A program made the translations under genes and the position numbers. The notes under the pieces are model-generated. The model saw only the letters and a list, made by a program, of their open reading frames with translations. It searched no databases and was not told where the DNA came from. This document shows positions 47,401 through 58,245 of a DNA stretch of 64,000 nt, in pieces (positions within the stretch are counted from its first letter, which is position 1; every line of letters begins with the position of its first letter). Origin of the DNA: Blattamonas nauphoetae (Eukaryota > Preaxostyla > Oxymonadida). The stretch spans positions 168,843 to 232,842 of the forward strand of contig JARBJD010000098.1 in assembly GCA_033064195.1 (NCBI GenBank), read 5' to 3'.

Positions 47401-48481
47401 GTTGACGACAGTTCACTCCCAATAAGTCCGACAATGTGATCGAATAAACCACGACACAGCCTCCGTTGTCTTCTGCCTTGTCGGTCATCAACATCTGCTC
47501 CAGCACATCCGAGAATCCCTCCCTCGTCAGGAAGCGAGTAACAATCGTTCCCGACCGACCAATGCTTCCTTCCTGCTCGTTCCATTCTGACTGCACAACG
47601 ATCAGATTAGAAAGACAATACATTTTGGAGAGATCAGAAGGGCAAGAAGTAAGGAAGTTTGGGATCGAGAGAAGAACGGGCAGTGTTTGGATGAAATGCA
47701 TCGTTTGAGGGTGAGACGGAGAGATGCGGATGATCTGAGCCAGAAGAGACACGAATTGTAGTGAAATCATTTCTTCGTCGAACGAGTGGTGGTTGAGGCA
47801 CAAGTGGCGAATGAATGCTCCAGATGGCACAAGAATGTGTTGCAGAACTGTTTGATGAACAGTGTTTCTGTCCAAATGATGTTCAATTTCGAGTGTTTCA
47901 AGAATATGTGGTGATGTAAGTCGGATGAGATGGATGAAGGCAGCTAGGAGTGAGGGGACGACACCTGGAGCACCTGCAAAAGAAAGAGACTGTGGGTTGA
48001 GAGGGGCGAGAAGTTGGGGGATCAGATTGAGGTTGATGAGGGATAGACACAGTTTTGGGGAAGTGTGGCGGATCAGTGTGGTGACCATCCTCAGCGTGGA
48101 TGTAATGATTGTATTGTTGGAGGACGAGGTGAGCACAGCGACAGAAGACACAAATTCCATCGCAGACTCATCGGCAGATGATGGGACCAGGCCAAGGATG
48201 AAGTGATGAGGGTCTTGATAGATTGTAGTTCCGATTGTTTTGAGAAGGTGGTCCACTTTCCTTGTCAACACATCATCAAATGGATGACCGCCCTTGACAA
48301 TTTGCACAAGTGATCGAAATATCGTCAATAACTCTGAATGTGAGTTTGGTTGTTCAACATCCCAATCGGCGAAGGCTGAATGATCTGGAAATGATGAAAA
48401 GACATCGGGGGACACACGGGAGTGAGTAGGTTCAGATGAGAGAATTTTAGCAGAAGGTTGGTCACTCATAAAGCTGGTCAT
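47396..48481 (-). CDS. ARM-like alpha-solenoid protein, 361 residues
   Basis: Intact single-exon frame from ATG at 48481 (a second Met four codons on is an alternative start). Helical repeats rich in Leu/Ile, for example LLTIFRSLVQIVKGGHPF, LRMVTTLIRHTSPKLC, LLAAFIHLIRLTSPHI and VSLLAQIIRISPSHPQ. The C-terminal block has QTLPVLLSIPNFLTS, QSEWNEQEG and REGFSDVLEQMLMTDK. That block closely recalls a large lineage-specific family of Blattamonas proteins. This is from memory and unsearched. Molecular role unknown; protein interaction is likely from the fold. Confidence 0.7.
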   Translation of the reverse strand: MTSFMSDQPSAKILSSEPTHSRVSPDVFSSFPDHSAFADWDVEQPNSHSELLTIFRSLVQIVKGGHPFDDVLTRKVDHLLKTIGTTIYQDPHHFILGLVPSSADESAMEFVSSVAVLTSSSNNTIITSTLRMVTTLIRHTSPKLCLSLINLNLIPQLLAPLNPQSLSFAGAPGVVPSLLAAFIHLIRLTSPHILETLEIEHHLDRNTVHQTVLQHILVPSGAFIRHLCLNHHSFDEEMISLQFVSLLAQIIRISPSHPQTMHFIQTLPVLLSIPNFLTSCPSDLSKMYCLSNLIVVQSEWNEQEGSIGRSGTIVTRFLTREGFSDVLEQMLMTDKAEDNGGCVVVYSITLSDLLGVNCRQR

Positions 48482-49131
48482 GATGAAATATAAATAAGTA
48501 TGGGTGCACCAGAAAACAAAAGCTGTCTTGCCATTCGCTCTTCCTCACTCACTCCTTTTAGACATTATATCGAGTGCATTCTGTGATGTTAAAATTCTCC
48601 TCAGCCGTTTCCTCGTTTCCCTGTCTCGTTCTCTTGATTCGTTTTGGTCCACAGAAGTGTATCTCACCACGCTTCCCCCAAGAGAGGGAGAATCGATGAT
48701 GATACGCACTTTTGATTGATTTGAAAGTGTCGGGAGGCAGATGGAGTGATTGCAGAGAGACGATGCGCGGAAAAGGCTGTCTTCAGGTTTCCTCGCTTTG
48801 AAGAGACGGTGGAGGAACACTTCCACTGAATCGGCTCAACGAGCGAGACAACAAGGCATGCCAGTTGGTATGGCTTATGAAATGTTGTGGTCTGGACTGA
48901 TCAGAATCGGCTTTTGTGTCGACCGTCGATTGTCGCGTGTTTGAGTTTGTGAGGGCTGGTTCTGTCCATCCACTCTTTGTCTTTCATTGTTGCATGCTCC
49001 ACTTCGGTTGGATTGGGTTTGTGATCCTTCAGGGACGTCGTTCAGAACAGTCGAGTGACATCGTGAAGACGGCAGAGTTCAGAGAGGAAATGACAAGTGG
49101 AGCAGTCAGAATGAGCATCCGAGTCCTGTTT
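48482..49131. other. Intergenic with duplicated fragments
   Basis: No confident gene. The stretch 48816-48886 (CACTGAATCGGCTCAACGAG and on) recurs at 60869-60938 just right of the foldback element. A minus frame at 48545-48826 has exon-like composition but no recognisable motif. Confidence 0.35.
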
Positions 49132-49922
49132 TCAATTCCACGTGATTTCTCTCATTTCTGGGGTGATCGGTGTTGGCTTCTCTTGTCGAGCGATTCTGTC
49201 GATTCGGACTGATGTTCCATGACCAGAAACAGTGAACTTGAAAGAGAACGAAAATCAAGAGAAGCAAACTCCAATTCTGACAGATCGTGGAAGACCAGAG
49301 ACGAAATATTCTCCACTTTCGCCATTCACAAAGAATTGGACTGTTCGAGGTGTCGATTCCATGTCCACCTCCATCCGCAGACAATCTCCTTCTCTCAATT
49401 TGGAGTGGCATGACTCAAAATGAGGCGAGTGGAGTGTGGATGGTGCGTGTAGATAGACGTCACCAGAATATGAATCCAAAGAGGCAGAATCTTAAGAAAT
49501 GAGGAAGAAAAAAACACACTCTCTACATCCCATCCAAGAGCTTGACCTATTTTGGGGACAGGAGTTGTTGAGTCGAGAATTCCAAACCTTACAACTCCAG
49601 AATAAACTGAAGACGATGACGAAGAAAATGACAAACACCAGACTGTGGAAAGAGAGAGAAGGGTGACGGTGACAGACACAATTCCTTGTGTGATGGGATG
49701 TTTCAGGAGAATAGAGATGCTGCTGAAATATCTTTTTGAATCCACGTTTGTGCTTGAACGAGTGATTGTGGTGTTATCGATTACAAAATGAGAACTAGAA
49801 GTGAACAGAAGAGGAGGCAATGCGAGTAGTTGTGCTGGTCGAATCCCATTCAGCGTCTGTTCAGTGATGGCAAGATTGGATTCTGTCTTGGTTTTCCTCA
49901 ATGATGAAGATGAATGTCCCAT
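49132..49922 (-). CDS. SPRY-domain protein, paralogue 2
   Basis: Introns 49607-49636 (30 nt), 49491-49519 (29 nt) and 49237-49269 (33 nt) leave 699 nt, 232 residues plus stop, the same length as paralogue 3. The N-terminus shares QTLNGIRPAQLL with paralogue 3. SPRY core: FGILDSTTPVPKIGQALGWD, YLHAPSTLHSPHFESCHS, REGDCLRMEVDMESTPRTV, FVNGESGEYFVSGLPRSVRI and FTVSGHGTSVRIDRIA, ending MREITWN. Read without splicing, the frame breaks at intron 2, which confirms removal of 29 nt. Confidence 0.8.
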
Positions 49923-50902
49923 CCGTCCAAAAATCGATTCGGCTCAATACTCAGAGGGAGAATAGAGATTGTATGAAACGTGTTCTGAGATCAGAACGAA
50001 ATCAATTTGATCATACCCACAAACGCTGATATGAAAATGTGAATGGGGAAGTTGTGAAGGTGATACTCTCATTTGTTTGATAGACACCAATTACCGAAAT
50101 TCGAAACGATTATCAATGGGAGAGAATGAATCATGAGAAAGAAAAGGTGATTAAAACTTAATGCGAGTGGGGCATCGTTGGCGTGAACAGCTTCCATCTC
50201 AACCGCAGAGTGTCACAATGAGAGCAAGATAGCGATTTTTGGGTGAAGAGCAGGCCATTCGTCGGCTTCTTTTGAGATGGACGCGATGTAAAAGCGAAGC
50301 CAGTCCATCGCATGTCGGGCATCTCATCAGAACTGTCGGCGTGCATGTGCTCCCAAATGGCCCTCCCACACTTCCGAGCTGCAATCCCCACGTCACACTT
50401 CGTCCACGCGAGCACTGTTCCACTCTTTCTCAGTCCTTCACACAATCTGTTCTCTCACCTTTCATGTCATCTCTGTCACCTCAATCAACAGAAACGGACA
50501 CACGTGGCAAAATCACTGCAACACCAGTCGAATCTGATGGGATAGAAGAATCGGAGAGAAATGATGAAGAGAGGCAGGAATGACGCACAAAATTGCAGAA
50601 TCGAGAAATCAATGGCAATAACGGAGTGAACAACACACACGAAGTTAGATCCGTCAATCAGAAGGGATAGAAAAAAAAACGGAGAGTGTTGTGTCGTCGT
50701 CTGGTAACATCGACAAATCACTCCACTCGCATTGTCCAATCCAAGCTCAAGAGAATCCATCTCATTCTCGTGCACAATCCTCCACGAGACAACAGTTTTG
50801 TTGAGACATGACGAGTCAGATGTCGTTGATTGTGCGTTGTCCGATTCGATGTCTGATATCTTAGAAAAAGCCGCATAAATCATCTCCGTGCAGATTCACA
50901 CA
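49923..50902. repeat. Intergenic block duplicated at 51.8-52.55 kb
   Basis: The part at about 50158-50900 recurs at about 51920-52548. On minus, an exon-like frame with NEMDSLELGLDNASGVICR is matched in the other copy by NEMDPLELGLGSASEEICR. Further down, a frame with WTKCDVGIAARKCGRAIWEH is matched by WTKCQVEIAARKCGSAIWEH. These may belong to a small spliced gene downstream of each SPRY copy, but no full model or family could be established. Confidence 0.5.
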
Positions 50903-51694
50903 TCAGTCCCACGTGATTTCTCTCATTTCTGGGGTGAGAGGCGTTGGTCTTTGCTGTTTTGCGATTCTGTCGATTCTGAAAGATGTTCCTTGACCAGAAA
51001 CAGAGAACTGGGAAGAGATAAGAACAGACTGAGGATCACACTCCAATTCTGACAGATCGTGGAATGCCAGAAACAAAACAGCGGCCGCTTTCGCCATTCA
51101 CAAAGAATAGGACTGTTCGAGGTGTCGATTCCATGTCCACCTCCATCCGCACACAATCTCCTTCCTTCAAATAGGAGTGGCAGGAATCAAATCGATACTG
51201 GTGTCCCGTGGATGGTGTGTTGCGATAGAGACCGCCATTAAAGGAGAATGATGAGAGAGAATCTGGAGAGATGAAAATGAGGGAAGCACGCCCTTCACAA
51301 TATATCCAAGTGCATCACCCAATTTGGGCACAGCGGCAGTCGAGTCGAGGAGACCAATCATAATGTCTCCTGGGCCATCTGAAGACGATGATGATAAAAT
51401 AGACAAACAGCCGATGTTTGGAAGGGAAAGGATCGTCAGAGAGACTGACAGTATTCCATTTGTGATTGGAGTTTTCGGGAGAACAGAGATGCTGTTGTAA
51501 AATCTGTGAGGATCCGGGTTTGTGCTTGAATGTGTGATTGTGGTGTTCGCGATTGTAAAAAAAGAACGAGATGTGACACGAAGGGGAGGCAATGTGAGTA
51601 GTTGTGCAGGTCGAATCCCATTCAGGGTTTGTTTGGCGATGGTTGGATTCGATTTTGTATTCGTTTTCCTCAATGTGGAACATAAAAGTCCCAT
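50903..51694 (-). CDS. SPRY-domain protein, paralogue 3, with a GC-AG intron
   Basis: Introns 51379-51408 (30 nt), 51263-51291 (29 nt) and 51008-51041 (34 nt) leave 699 nt, 232 residues plus stop. Intron 2 begins GCGTGC where paralogues have GTGTGT, so it would be a GC-AG intron. The downstream SPRY frame (SLSSFSFNGG, REGD-like KEGDCVRMEVDMESTPRTV, VNGESGRCFVSGIPRSVRI) is only reached if these 29 nt are removed. It ends FSVSGQGTSF...EITWD. If the GC donor is not used, the product truncates within the SPRY core. Confidence 0.75.
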
Positions 51695-52548
51695 TCGATC
51701 AGAAGATGATTGGGCTCAAAACTCAGAGGGAGAATATAGATGATTTTGAAAACGTATGCTGAAATCAGAACGAAATCAATTTGATCATGCCCACAGTGAG
51801 ATGATGATTGGAATGGTGAAGTTTTGATGGTGATACTCTCATTCTTTTGAGACACACAAATTATTAGGATTCAGCCTGATGATGGATGGGATAGAATGAA
51901 TCATTGTGGACAAAGTGGAATGAAAACTTGGTGTGGGAGGGGTATCACGGTCGAGAATAACTTCCATCTCCACCGCAGAATCCCACAATGCCAAGTGTTG
52001 GTTAATGTCGGGTGAAGAGCAGGCGTGTCGTTGGCTTCTTCCGAGATGGACGAGCTGTCTCAGCGAAGCCTGCCCATCGCATGTCGGGCATTTCATCAAA
52101 ACTGTCGGTGTGAATGTGCTCCCAAATGGCACTCCCACACTTCCGAGCTGCAATCTCCACCTGACACTTCGTCCACGCGAGCAATGTTCCACTCTTTCTC
52201 AGTCCTTCACACAATCTGTTCTCTCACCTTTCATGTCATCTCTGTCATCTCAATCAACAGAAACGGACACACGTGGCAAAATCACTGCAAGAGCCGTCGA
52301 ATCTGATGGGAAAGAAGAATCGGAGAGAAATGATGAAGAAAGGTAGGAATGATGTGCACAAAATTGCAGAATCGTGAAATCAATGGCAAGAGAGGAGTGA
52401 ACAACACACACACCGATTTAACCGATAATTGGAAGAGATAGAAGAGTAATCGGAGACTGTTGTGTTGCCGTCTTGTAACTTCGGCAGATCTCCTCACTCG
52501 CACTGCCCAATCCAAGCTCAAGAGGGTCCATCTCATTCTCGTGCGCAA
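51695..52548. repeat. Second copy of the SPRY-downstream block
   Basis: Homologous to 50158-50900 (see there), downstream of paralogue 4 on the minus strand. Both strands have open frames across the shared block, and coding strand is not certain. Confidence 0.45.
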
Positions 52549-53385
52549 TCATCGCCATCTGATTTGGTCGATTTCTGGTGTGATAGACGATGGATGGGCT
52601 TGTTGGATGATTCTGTCGATTCTGAAAGATTGCCCTGCCCAAAAAGTGTGAACTTGAAAGAGAACGAATACAAAAAGAAACAAACTCCGATTCTGACAGA
52701 TGGTGGAAGACCAGACATATAACAGCGGCCACTTTCGCCATTCACAAAGAATTGGACTGTTCCAGGTGTTGATTTCATGTCCACCTCAATCCGAACACAA
52801 TCGCCTTCTCTCAATTCGGAGTGGCAGGGCTCAAAATGAGGCGAGTGGAGTGTGGATGGGGGGTTACTCCCGAGTGATCCTCTCATCGAAGTGAGGGAGA
52901 GTGAGTCTGAAGAGATGAGGAAAAAGGGAGATAAACCCTCAACATCCCATCCAAGTGTTGCACCCGTTTTGGGGACAGGAGCAGTAGAGTCGAGAACACC
53001 AAATCGAACGAAATCTGAGGACGATGGGGAAGACAAATTACAAACGATCAATGCTGGGCAGAGCTTGAATAGTGATCGTGACCGATATAATGCCTGAAGT
53101 GATCGGATCTCGAAGAAGCGCTGAGCTGGGGCGAGCGAATTCAAGAACTCCCAGATCAACCTCGGAACGAGTGAGAGCGGTTTCATTGATGATGAAATGG
53201 GATGGGTCGGTGAATAGAAGAGGCGGAAGAGTAATAAGAGGGACTGTAACGGAAGCTGTGGCATTACATCTCGATTTTGACAATGAGAATGGAGTTGACG
53301 ATGGGGAGTGGTTGATAAGTCTCTCCGAATCGACAGACGACACAACATGTATATTATCTTCAGTGCCTGTTGAGGAGAGTGTCAT
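52549..53385 (-). CDS. SPRY-domain protein, paralogue 4, frameshifted near the end
   Basis: Introns 53015-53045 (31 nt), 52907-52936 (30 nt) and 52653-52685 (33 nt). The 31-nt intron explains an apparent frameshift. The N-terminal half matches paralogue 1 (SVDSERLIN, TLPPLLFTDPSHFIIN). The core has FGVLDSTAPVPKTGATLGWD, REGDCVRIEVDMKSTPGTV and FVNGESGRCYMSGLPPSVRI. In the last exon one base is missing relative to paralogues (FTLFGQGNL...). The family frame would end at 52549, whereas the actual frame continues to a stop at 52533, giving 252 residues with an unrelated tail. Probably a recent frameshift; a functional variant is possible. Confidence 0.7.
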
Positions 53386-53469
53386 GGACCCCGATTGTTG
53401 AGAGAGTGATGATCGCGCCCATTTGATCCCATTTCATGTCCAAAGTGGGCTCCATTTCTTCTCGAGTTC

Positions 53470-53752
53470 ACATAAAGAGAATATATCTCACGTGAAAGAA
53501 CAGAAGATGAATCATGAAAATAAAATGTGTCTTGAACAAGAAATTATCGAAAGATGTGAAAATGAACAGAAAGAATCGATGCAGCGCTTCTAAATTTTGC
53601 TCTCTCAGCGATTTCTCGTTTTCAGCGGCATGGCTGTCACAATCTTCATTTCTGATCTGCGAGGCACATACATCCAGCTTCATTTCGACATCTGACGGCC
53701 GAATCCATTTCTGTCCGAAGAGTCGATTATCGCGTGCTTGTGTGCTCTGTCC
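53470..53752. repeat. Left flank of the hAT insertion (segmental copy)
   Basis: Near-identical to 46601-46885. It ends with the target duplication CTCTGTCC at 53745-53752. Confidence 0.85.
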
Positions 53753-54107
53753 TAGGGAGGAGCAATTGTCCGGACAGAGGGGTGCGCTGTCCGACCTCGG
53801 ACAGCGCTTATTTCGGAGGTCAAGCAAATTAGGCGAAACAATGGGTGGGATCAGAACTGGAGAGTAAAAGAGAGGAGAATAACAGTGATGCCGCACGAAA
53901 GATAATACAGACGGGTTTGATCTCTTAGTTACTGAAGTATTTTTCCTTGTGTATTCTTATCATTCGCAAATTTTCCAGCGCGAACACACAACCATCCCCA
54001 AATCACATGGCGTAGTTGCGGGAGGTGCCGACTCGCATCACACAACATACCCAAGTGTGCTCTTTCTGTTCAACATTGTCTTTTGCTCATATTCTCTTTC
54101 CCTTCAG

Positions 54108-54740
54108 GTGAACTCCTGCTCGATCGTGCCCCTCCCTCACTCATCCCCGATTGTTGGCGTTGCCGATCCCTGGCATTATGCAGCGCAAACAGGTTTGCTC
54201 TCTGTTCCTCATTCTTTCATCACTTTATCTCTTTCCCTTCAGGTGAACTCCTGCTCGATCGTGCCCCTCCCTCACTCATCCCCGATTGTTGGCGTTGCCG
54301 ATCCCTGGCATTATGCAGCGCAAACAGGTTTGCTCTCTCTGTTCCTCATTCTTTCATCACTTTATCTCTTTCCCTTCAGGTGAACTCCTGCTCGATCGTG
54401 CCCCTCCCTCACTCATCCCCGATTGTTGGCGTTGCCGATCCCTGGCATTATGCAGCGCAAACAGGTTTGCTCTCTGTTCCTCATTCTTTCATCACTTTAT
54501 CTCTTTCCCTTCAGGTGAACTCCTGCTCGATCGTGCCCCCTCCCTCACTCATCCCCGATTGTTGGCGTTGCCGATCCCTGGCATTTTGCAGCGCAAACAG
54601 GTTTGTTTCTCTGTTCCTCATTCTTTCATCACTTTATCTCTTTCCCTTCAGGTGAACTCCTGCTCGATCGTCGAACCTTCCCTCAACCGAACGAGATCGT
54701 TGCGGCAACCGATCACTCGCGTGCTGTGACATATACCGGT
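54108..54740 (+). repeat. Tandem 135/137-bp units resembling exon plus intron
   Basis: Five units start at 54108, 54243, 54380, 54515 and 54652. Each has an 85-86-nt segment (GTGAACTCCTGCTCGATCGT...) and a 50-52-nt segment with intron features (GTTTGCTCT...TTTCCCTTCAG). The last unit diverges strongly, and sequence just upstream (VVAGGADSHHTTYP) looks like an older, more diverged unit. Units read as IVGVADPWHYAAQTG. Removing the intron-like part leaves 85 nt, not a multiple of three. Whether these are spliced exons or 45-codon repeats is open. Confidence 0.75.
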
Positions 54741-55008
54741 CTGCTCTCGCTCTTTTCATCTTTCACTCTCCTAGATGCACTTTTACCTTTCTTTCACCTC
54801 TCTTGTGTAGATCCGAGTCTCTACTCTCATGCAGTCATCATTTCGGTATTTTATTTCCTTTAAAACTCTCCCTGTTCTTTCCTCACTCTCTTCTAGATTC
54901 CCAGAACTCAAGCAACGACTTCATTTCATACCAACATCACTTTGTCTGTTCGAGAAAAGCGATTGAAATTACGGAAGGAGACGATGAGGAAAAGCTTCAG
55001 AGACATGA

Positions 55009-55540
55009 GAAAAGGGAAGGAGGAGATGAGAATGGGGTAGGAGGAGATGAGAAAGGGAAGGAGGAGATGAGAATGGGGAAGGAGGAGATGAGAATGGGGA
55101 AGGAGGAGATGAGAATGGGGAAGGAGGAGATGAGAATGGGGAAGGAGGAGATGAGAATGGGGAAGGAGGAGATGAGAATGGGGAAGGAGGAGATGAGAAT
55201 GGGGAAGGAGGAGATGAGAATGGGGAAGGAGGAGATGAGAATGGGGAAGGAGGAGATGAGAATGGGGAAGGAGGAGATGAGAATGGGGAAGGAGGAGATG
55301 AGAATGGGGAAGGAGGAGATGAGAATGGGGAAGGAGGAGATGAGAAAGGGAAGGAGGAGATGAGAAAGGGGATGGAGGAGATGAGAATGGGGAAGGAGGA
55401 GATGAGAAAGGGTAGGAGGAGATGAGAATGAGGTAGGAGGAGATGAGAATGGGGAAGGAGGAGATGAGAATGGGGAAGGAGGAGATGAGAATGGGGAAGG
55501 AGGAGATGAGAATGGGGATGGAGGAGATGAGATTGGGAAT
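55009..55540 (+). repeat. 21-bp minisatellite
   Basis: About 25 copies of GAGGAGATGAGAATGGGGAAG with few variants. Read on plus it encodes EEMRMGK repeats, and the frame 54803-55363 runs through it. That frame has low-complexity composition and is not claimed as a gene. Confidence 0.9.
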
Positions 55541-55659
55541 CAGATTGGCTGTCTTAGAGTCTAAATCACTCTCTGATCACTCTTTCGCTTTCCATTCTAA
55601 AACAGTTCTGACCCAAATCAACATTTTGATCAACATGAAATGAATCACCCTTCTCTCAA

Positions 55660-56340
55660 TTACTTGGCTACTGGAATCATCGGCTGATAATGATTCCCAT
55701 TAACATAGGCAACACGAAGAGCTGGTTGTTGGCGAACGACTTGTGATGGTTGAAGCATCGTTGCAATCGGCCTCATGCAACTGGAATGGATGATGATCTG
55801 TCTCTGGAGAAGGTGGGACACAGCAACTATTTCCCACATCTCAACTGGGGTGGTTTGGAGAAGGTTCTCGCTCATTCTGTTCTCCCAGTCGTGTAGAAAC
55901 GTATCAACATCGATCGACTCTCTGTTCTGATTCATATATTCCACCGTTTGTCTTCTAAGCTCGGAAACAGAAAGGTCAACATCGGGGAGGAGAAGAAGAA
56001 TGGAGTGGTAGAAGCAGGAACCATTGGTCACAGAGTCGCCCCTAGTCCAACATCTCGCATATCTCGCGTCGAATCGGATTTCATCCAGAGATCTTGGATC
56101 AGTTCGAATGGATTTCGAATCACTGCCACCATTCACACGTAACTCCATCTGCATGGAGGACTCATCTCGTTTTCTCTTTTCTATTGGTGGTAGGCTGTGA
56201 AAGGATTCAGGCAGAGAAGCAACTCGAAGAATGGCGTCATTCGTTTTGGACGACAACCGGGGACGTTTGAGGGAAGCATGGCGCTTCACAACCTTGATTG
56301 TCCTTTCGGCTGCTGCTTGGGTTGGAGGAGTACGGAGCAA
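55660..56340 (-). CDS. OTU cysteine protease-like domain of the hAT element
   Basis: The 226-codon frame begins LRTPPTQAAAERTIKVVKRH, matching the Lys-rich tail of the MULE transposase at 1-1557. An OTU-like fold follows: RGDSVTNGSCFYHSI (candidate catalytic Cys in GSCFY; the usual Asp before GxC is Asn), then helical text with WENRMSENLLQTTP, MWEIVAVSHLLQRQIIIHS and the His motif NGNHYQPMI at the C-terminus. OTU enzymes cleave ubiquitin chains. The frame abuts the transposase frame (shift near 56330), so it was probably one transposase-OTU polyprotein. The stop at 55660 is followed by no further coding. Activity not testable here. Confidence 0.7.
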   Translation of the reverse strand: MLRTPPTQAAAERTIKVVKRHASLKRPRLSSKTNDAILRVASLPESFHSLPPIEKRKRDESSMQMELRVNGGSDSKSIRTDPRSLDEIRFDARYARCWTRGDSVTNGSCFYHSILLLLPDVDLSVSELRRQTVEYMNQNRESIDVDTFLHDWENRMSENLLQTTPVEMWEIVAVSHLLQRQIIIHSSCMRPIATMLQPSQVVRQQPALRVAYVNGNHYQPMIPVAK

Positions 56341-58215
56341 CGTGTCTGCGAGAAATGCAAGATGATAGAATTCCGAGTCTTCAGTTTCGACTTCCTTCTT
56401 CCAAAGTCGAGACTGCTTCTCATCAAACGGTGTTGGTTCGGAACTGTTCCTCCTTCAAGCCACACTTCATAGGTAGACAAATTCCGATCTATTTCTTCCT
56501 TTTGTGCCTTGGGGAAGGTGGATTCGAGAAGGATTTCGAGGTTTGCGACCATTGAGCTGGTTTGTGTTAATTGCGGAATGAAGGAACTGGCCAGTGGACG
56601 GGTGAATCGGACCACTTCATCAATTTCAACAGCCACTTCGACTCCTTTCGAGACAGAATCACCTGGTTGTACGAGTAGAATGATTTCGTCATCATCACTT
56701 CTCCTCATCGAGGACCTCTCGTCAAGGCAAGTTCTCCAAGACTCTCTCTTTCTCTGTCGAGCTTGTTCAATGGAATGGATTGCCACTGTATCCTCATCAT
56801 CCTCTTCACTCTCCATTTCTACTTCGGATTCCTCTCGATTCTTTGTCGTCCGTTGCAACTTAGTTCGAAGCCTGTTGATGAATGCTTCATCCCAGTGTTC
56901 TGGCCGACTAGGTCGGTGCCATTCTGATATCAGACCGTCCACACAAGTCAAGAAAGTTCTGCCTTGATACGCCTCTCTCCCACACGACGTCAGAGAGTAT
57001 CCGAGAATGGCTGCGTACCCGTCGTCATCGAGGAGAGTGAGTCGACACACCTCGGTGGCCAAGTCGTTGATGAGATTGGCCCATTGAAATGAGACAGAGT
57101 GCACACTTTGTGCAAGGGAGCACAACAGATAGACGAGGTTTGTGAGGGAGTGGTGGTGAGTTTGCAATCGACATGGTATTCCTCTCTAAAATGCCAACTG
57201 TATTGAAGAGAGGGTTAATCAAGTCGTGAAGGAGGTCCATAAAATGGAGTTCACTGTCGGATAGAGCCATCAATGTCGAAAGCGATTGACGGTTCGCTCT
57301 GTACCATTGAACAATCGGGCCGCACGAAATCCAACGCGAGCCGATGAACTTTGGCGGATTGGGGACATCTGTTTTGGAGATTGGTACAGTCTCGGAAAAA
57401 GTGGAAAGAAGTTCGAGTGATGCTCGAAGGAGAACTGATCGAGAGTGAAGATGACGAAGGGCTGTGTTCAGTTTGTGGGCCCAATACTGGAAATGAAGTG
57501 GTACGAAACCATACAACTCGGACAATGGCTGAAGCAGCATCTCCCTTCTCGCTTCAGTGTTCGGATGAAACACCGATACGTATCCAGAGCCTCCATCCGT
57601 TACGAAGCAGTGGATCCGCACTCCAGTTTCATATAGATTCCTCACTTCATCAAGGATAGCAGTGGCAGAATCAATGCCGCTCGCTGATATTTCCCGAATG
57701 GAGTGAAAACGAGGGAAAGATTGTTGACTTGGATCTGTAAGAACGAACACGTGTGTGTGTTCGTGACCAGCTGGTGGTGTCACCCCATCGACGCACATTG
57801 ACACAGTGGACGTCACATCACAAGATGTTTCTCGAAGTTGTTCCGATAGTTTGACCATGTTTCCGGGAGAGTGAGAATCGAGATGTTTGAGGAAGAAGTT
57901 CAGAAGTGGGCCTGTTGGGAAACCTTTGACCAAGTTTGATGAGCGATTCTTCCATTTTTACAAACCCATTGTCTTCAACCGTCCTGAATGGTGTTCCGGA
58001 TCGGGCAAAGAATACAAGAACTGACTGCTCAACCTGAGAGAGTTGAGAATCTCTCTCATGATTCTGTGCTTCTTCGATTGTCCTCCTATGACCTGCTTCA
58101 ATGAGCGCGGATATTGTTTGGGTGGATGATGGGTTGAACCGACATTGATGAGCATCGAAAGAAGTGAGGGTTCCACGACCATAGAAGCGGCATAAGCTCC
58201 CATTTTATCCAGACT
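56286..58215 (-). pseudogene. hAT transposase, frameshifted
   Basis: The N-terminal part (about 58120-57930) reads SALIEAGHRRTIEEAQNHER then VLVFFARSGTPFRTVEDNGF, the usual hAT/DUF659 opening. A frame change near 57935 leads to KGFPTGPLLNFF. The catalytic core has MCVDGVTPPAGHEHT, CFVTDGGSGYVSVF and FQYWAHKLNTALRHL (the usual CxxHxLN with Cys replaced by Tyr/Trp text). A second shift near 57172 leads to LTNLVYLLCSLAQS, with HWDEAFINRLRTKLQRTT and an acidic linker, continuing to about 56290. At least two, probably three, frameshifts make it inactive as read. Confidence 0.8.
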
Positions 58216-58245
58216 GAGACATTGAAAATCTTTTTGTCGGCGCAT

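Noticed and set aside
54803-55643. EEMRMGK-repeat protein
   Set aside because: Translation of the 21-bp minisatellite inside the hAT element, with no independent coding support.
57958-58245. ORF starting MRRQKDFQ as the hAT N-terminus
   Set aside because: The recognisable hAT opening (VLVFFARSGTPFRTVEDNGF) lies in a different frame of the same stretch.
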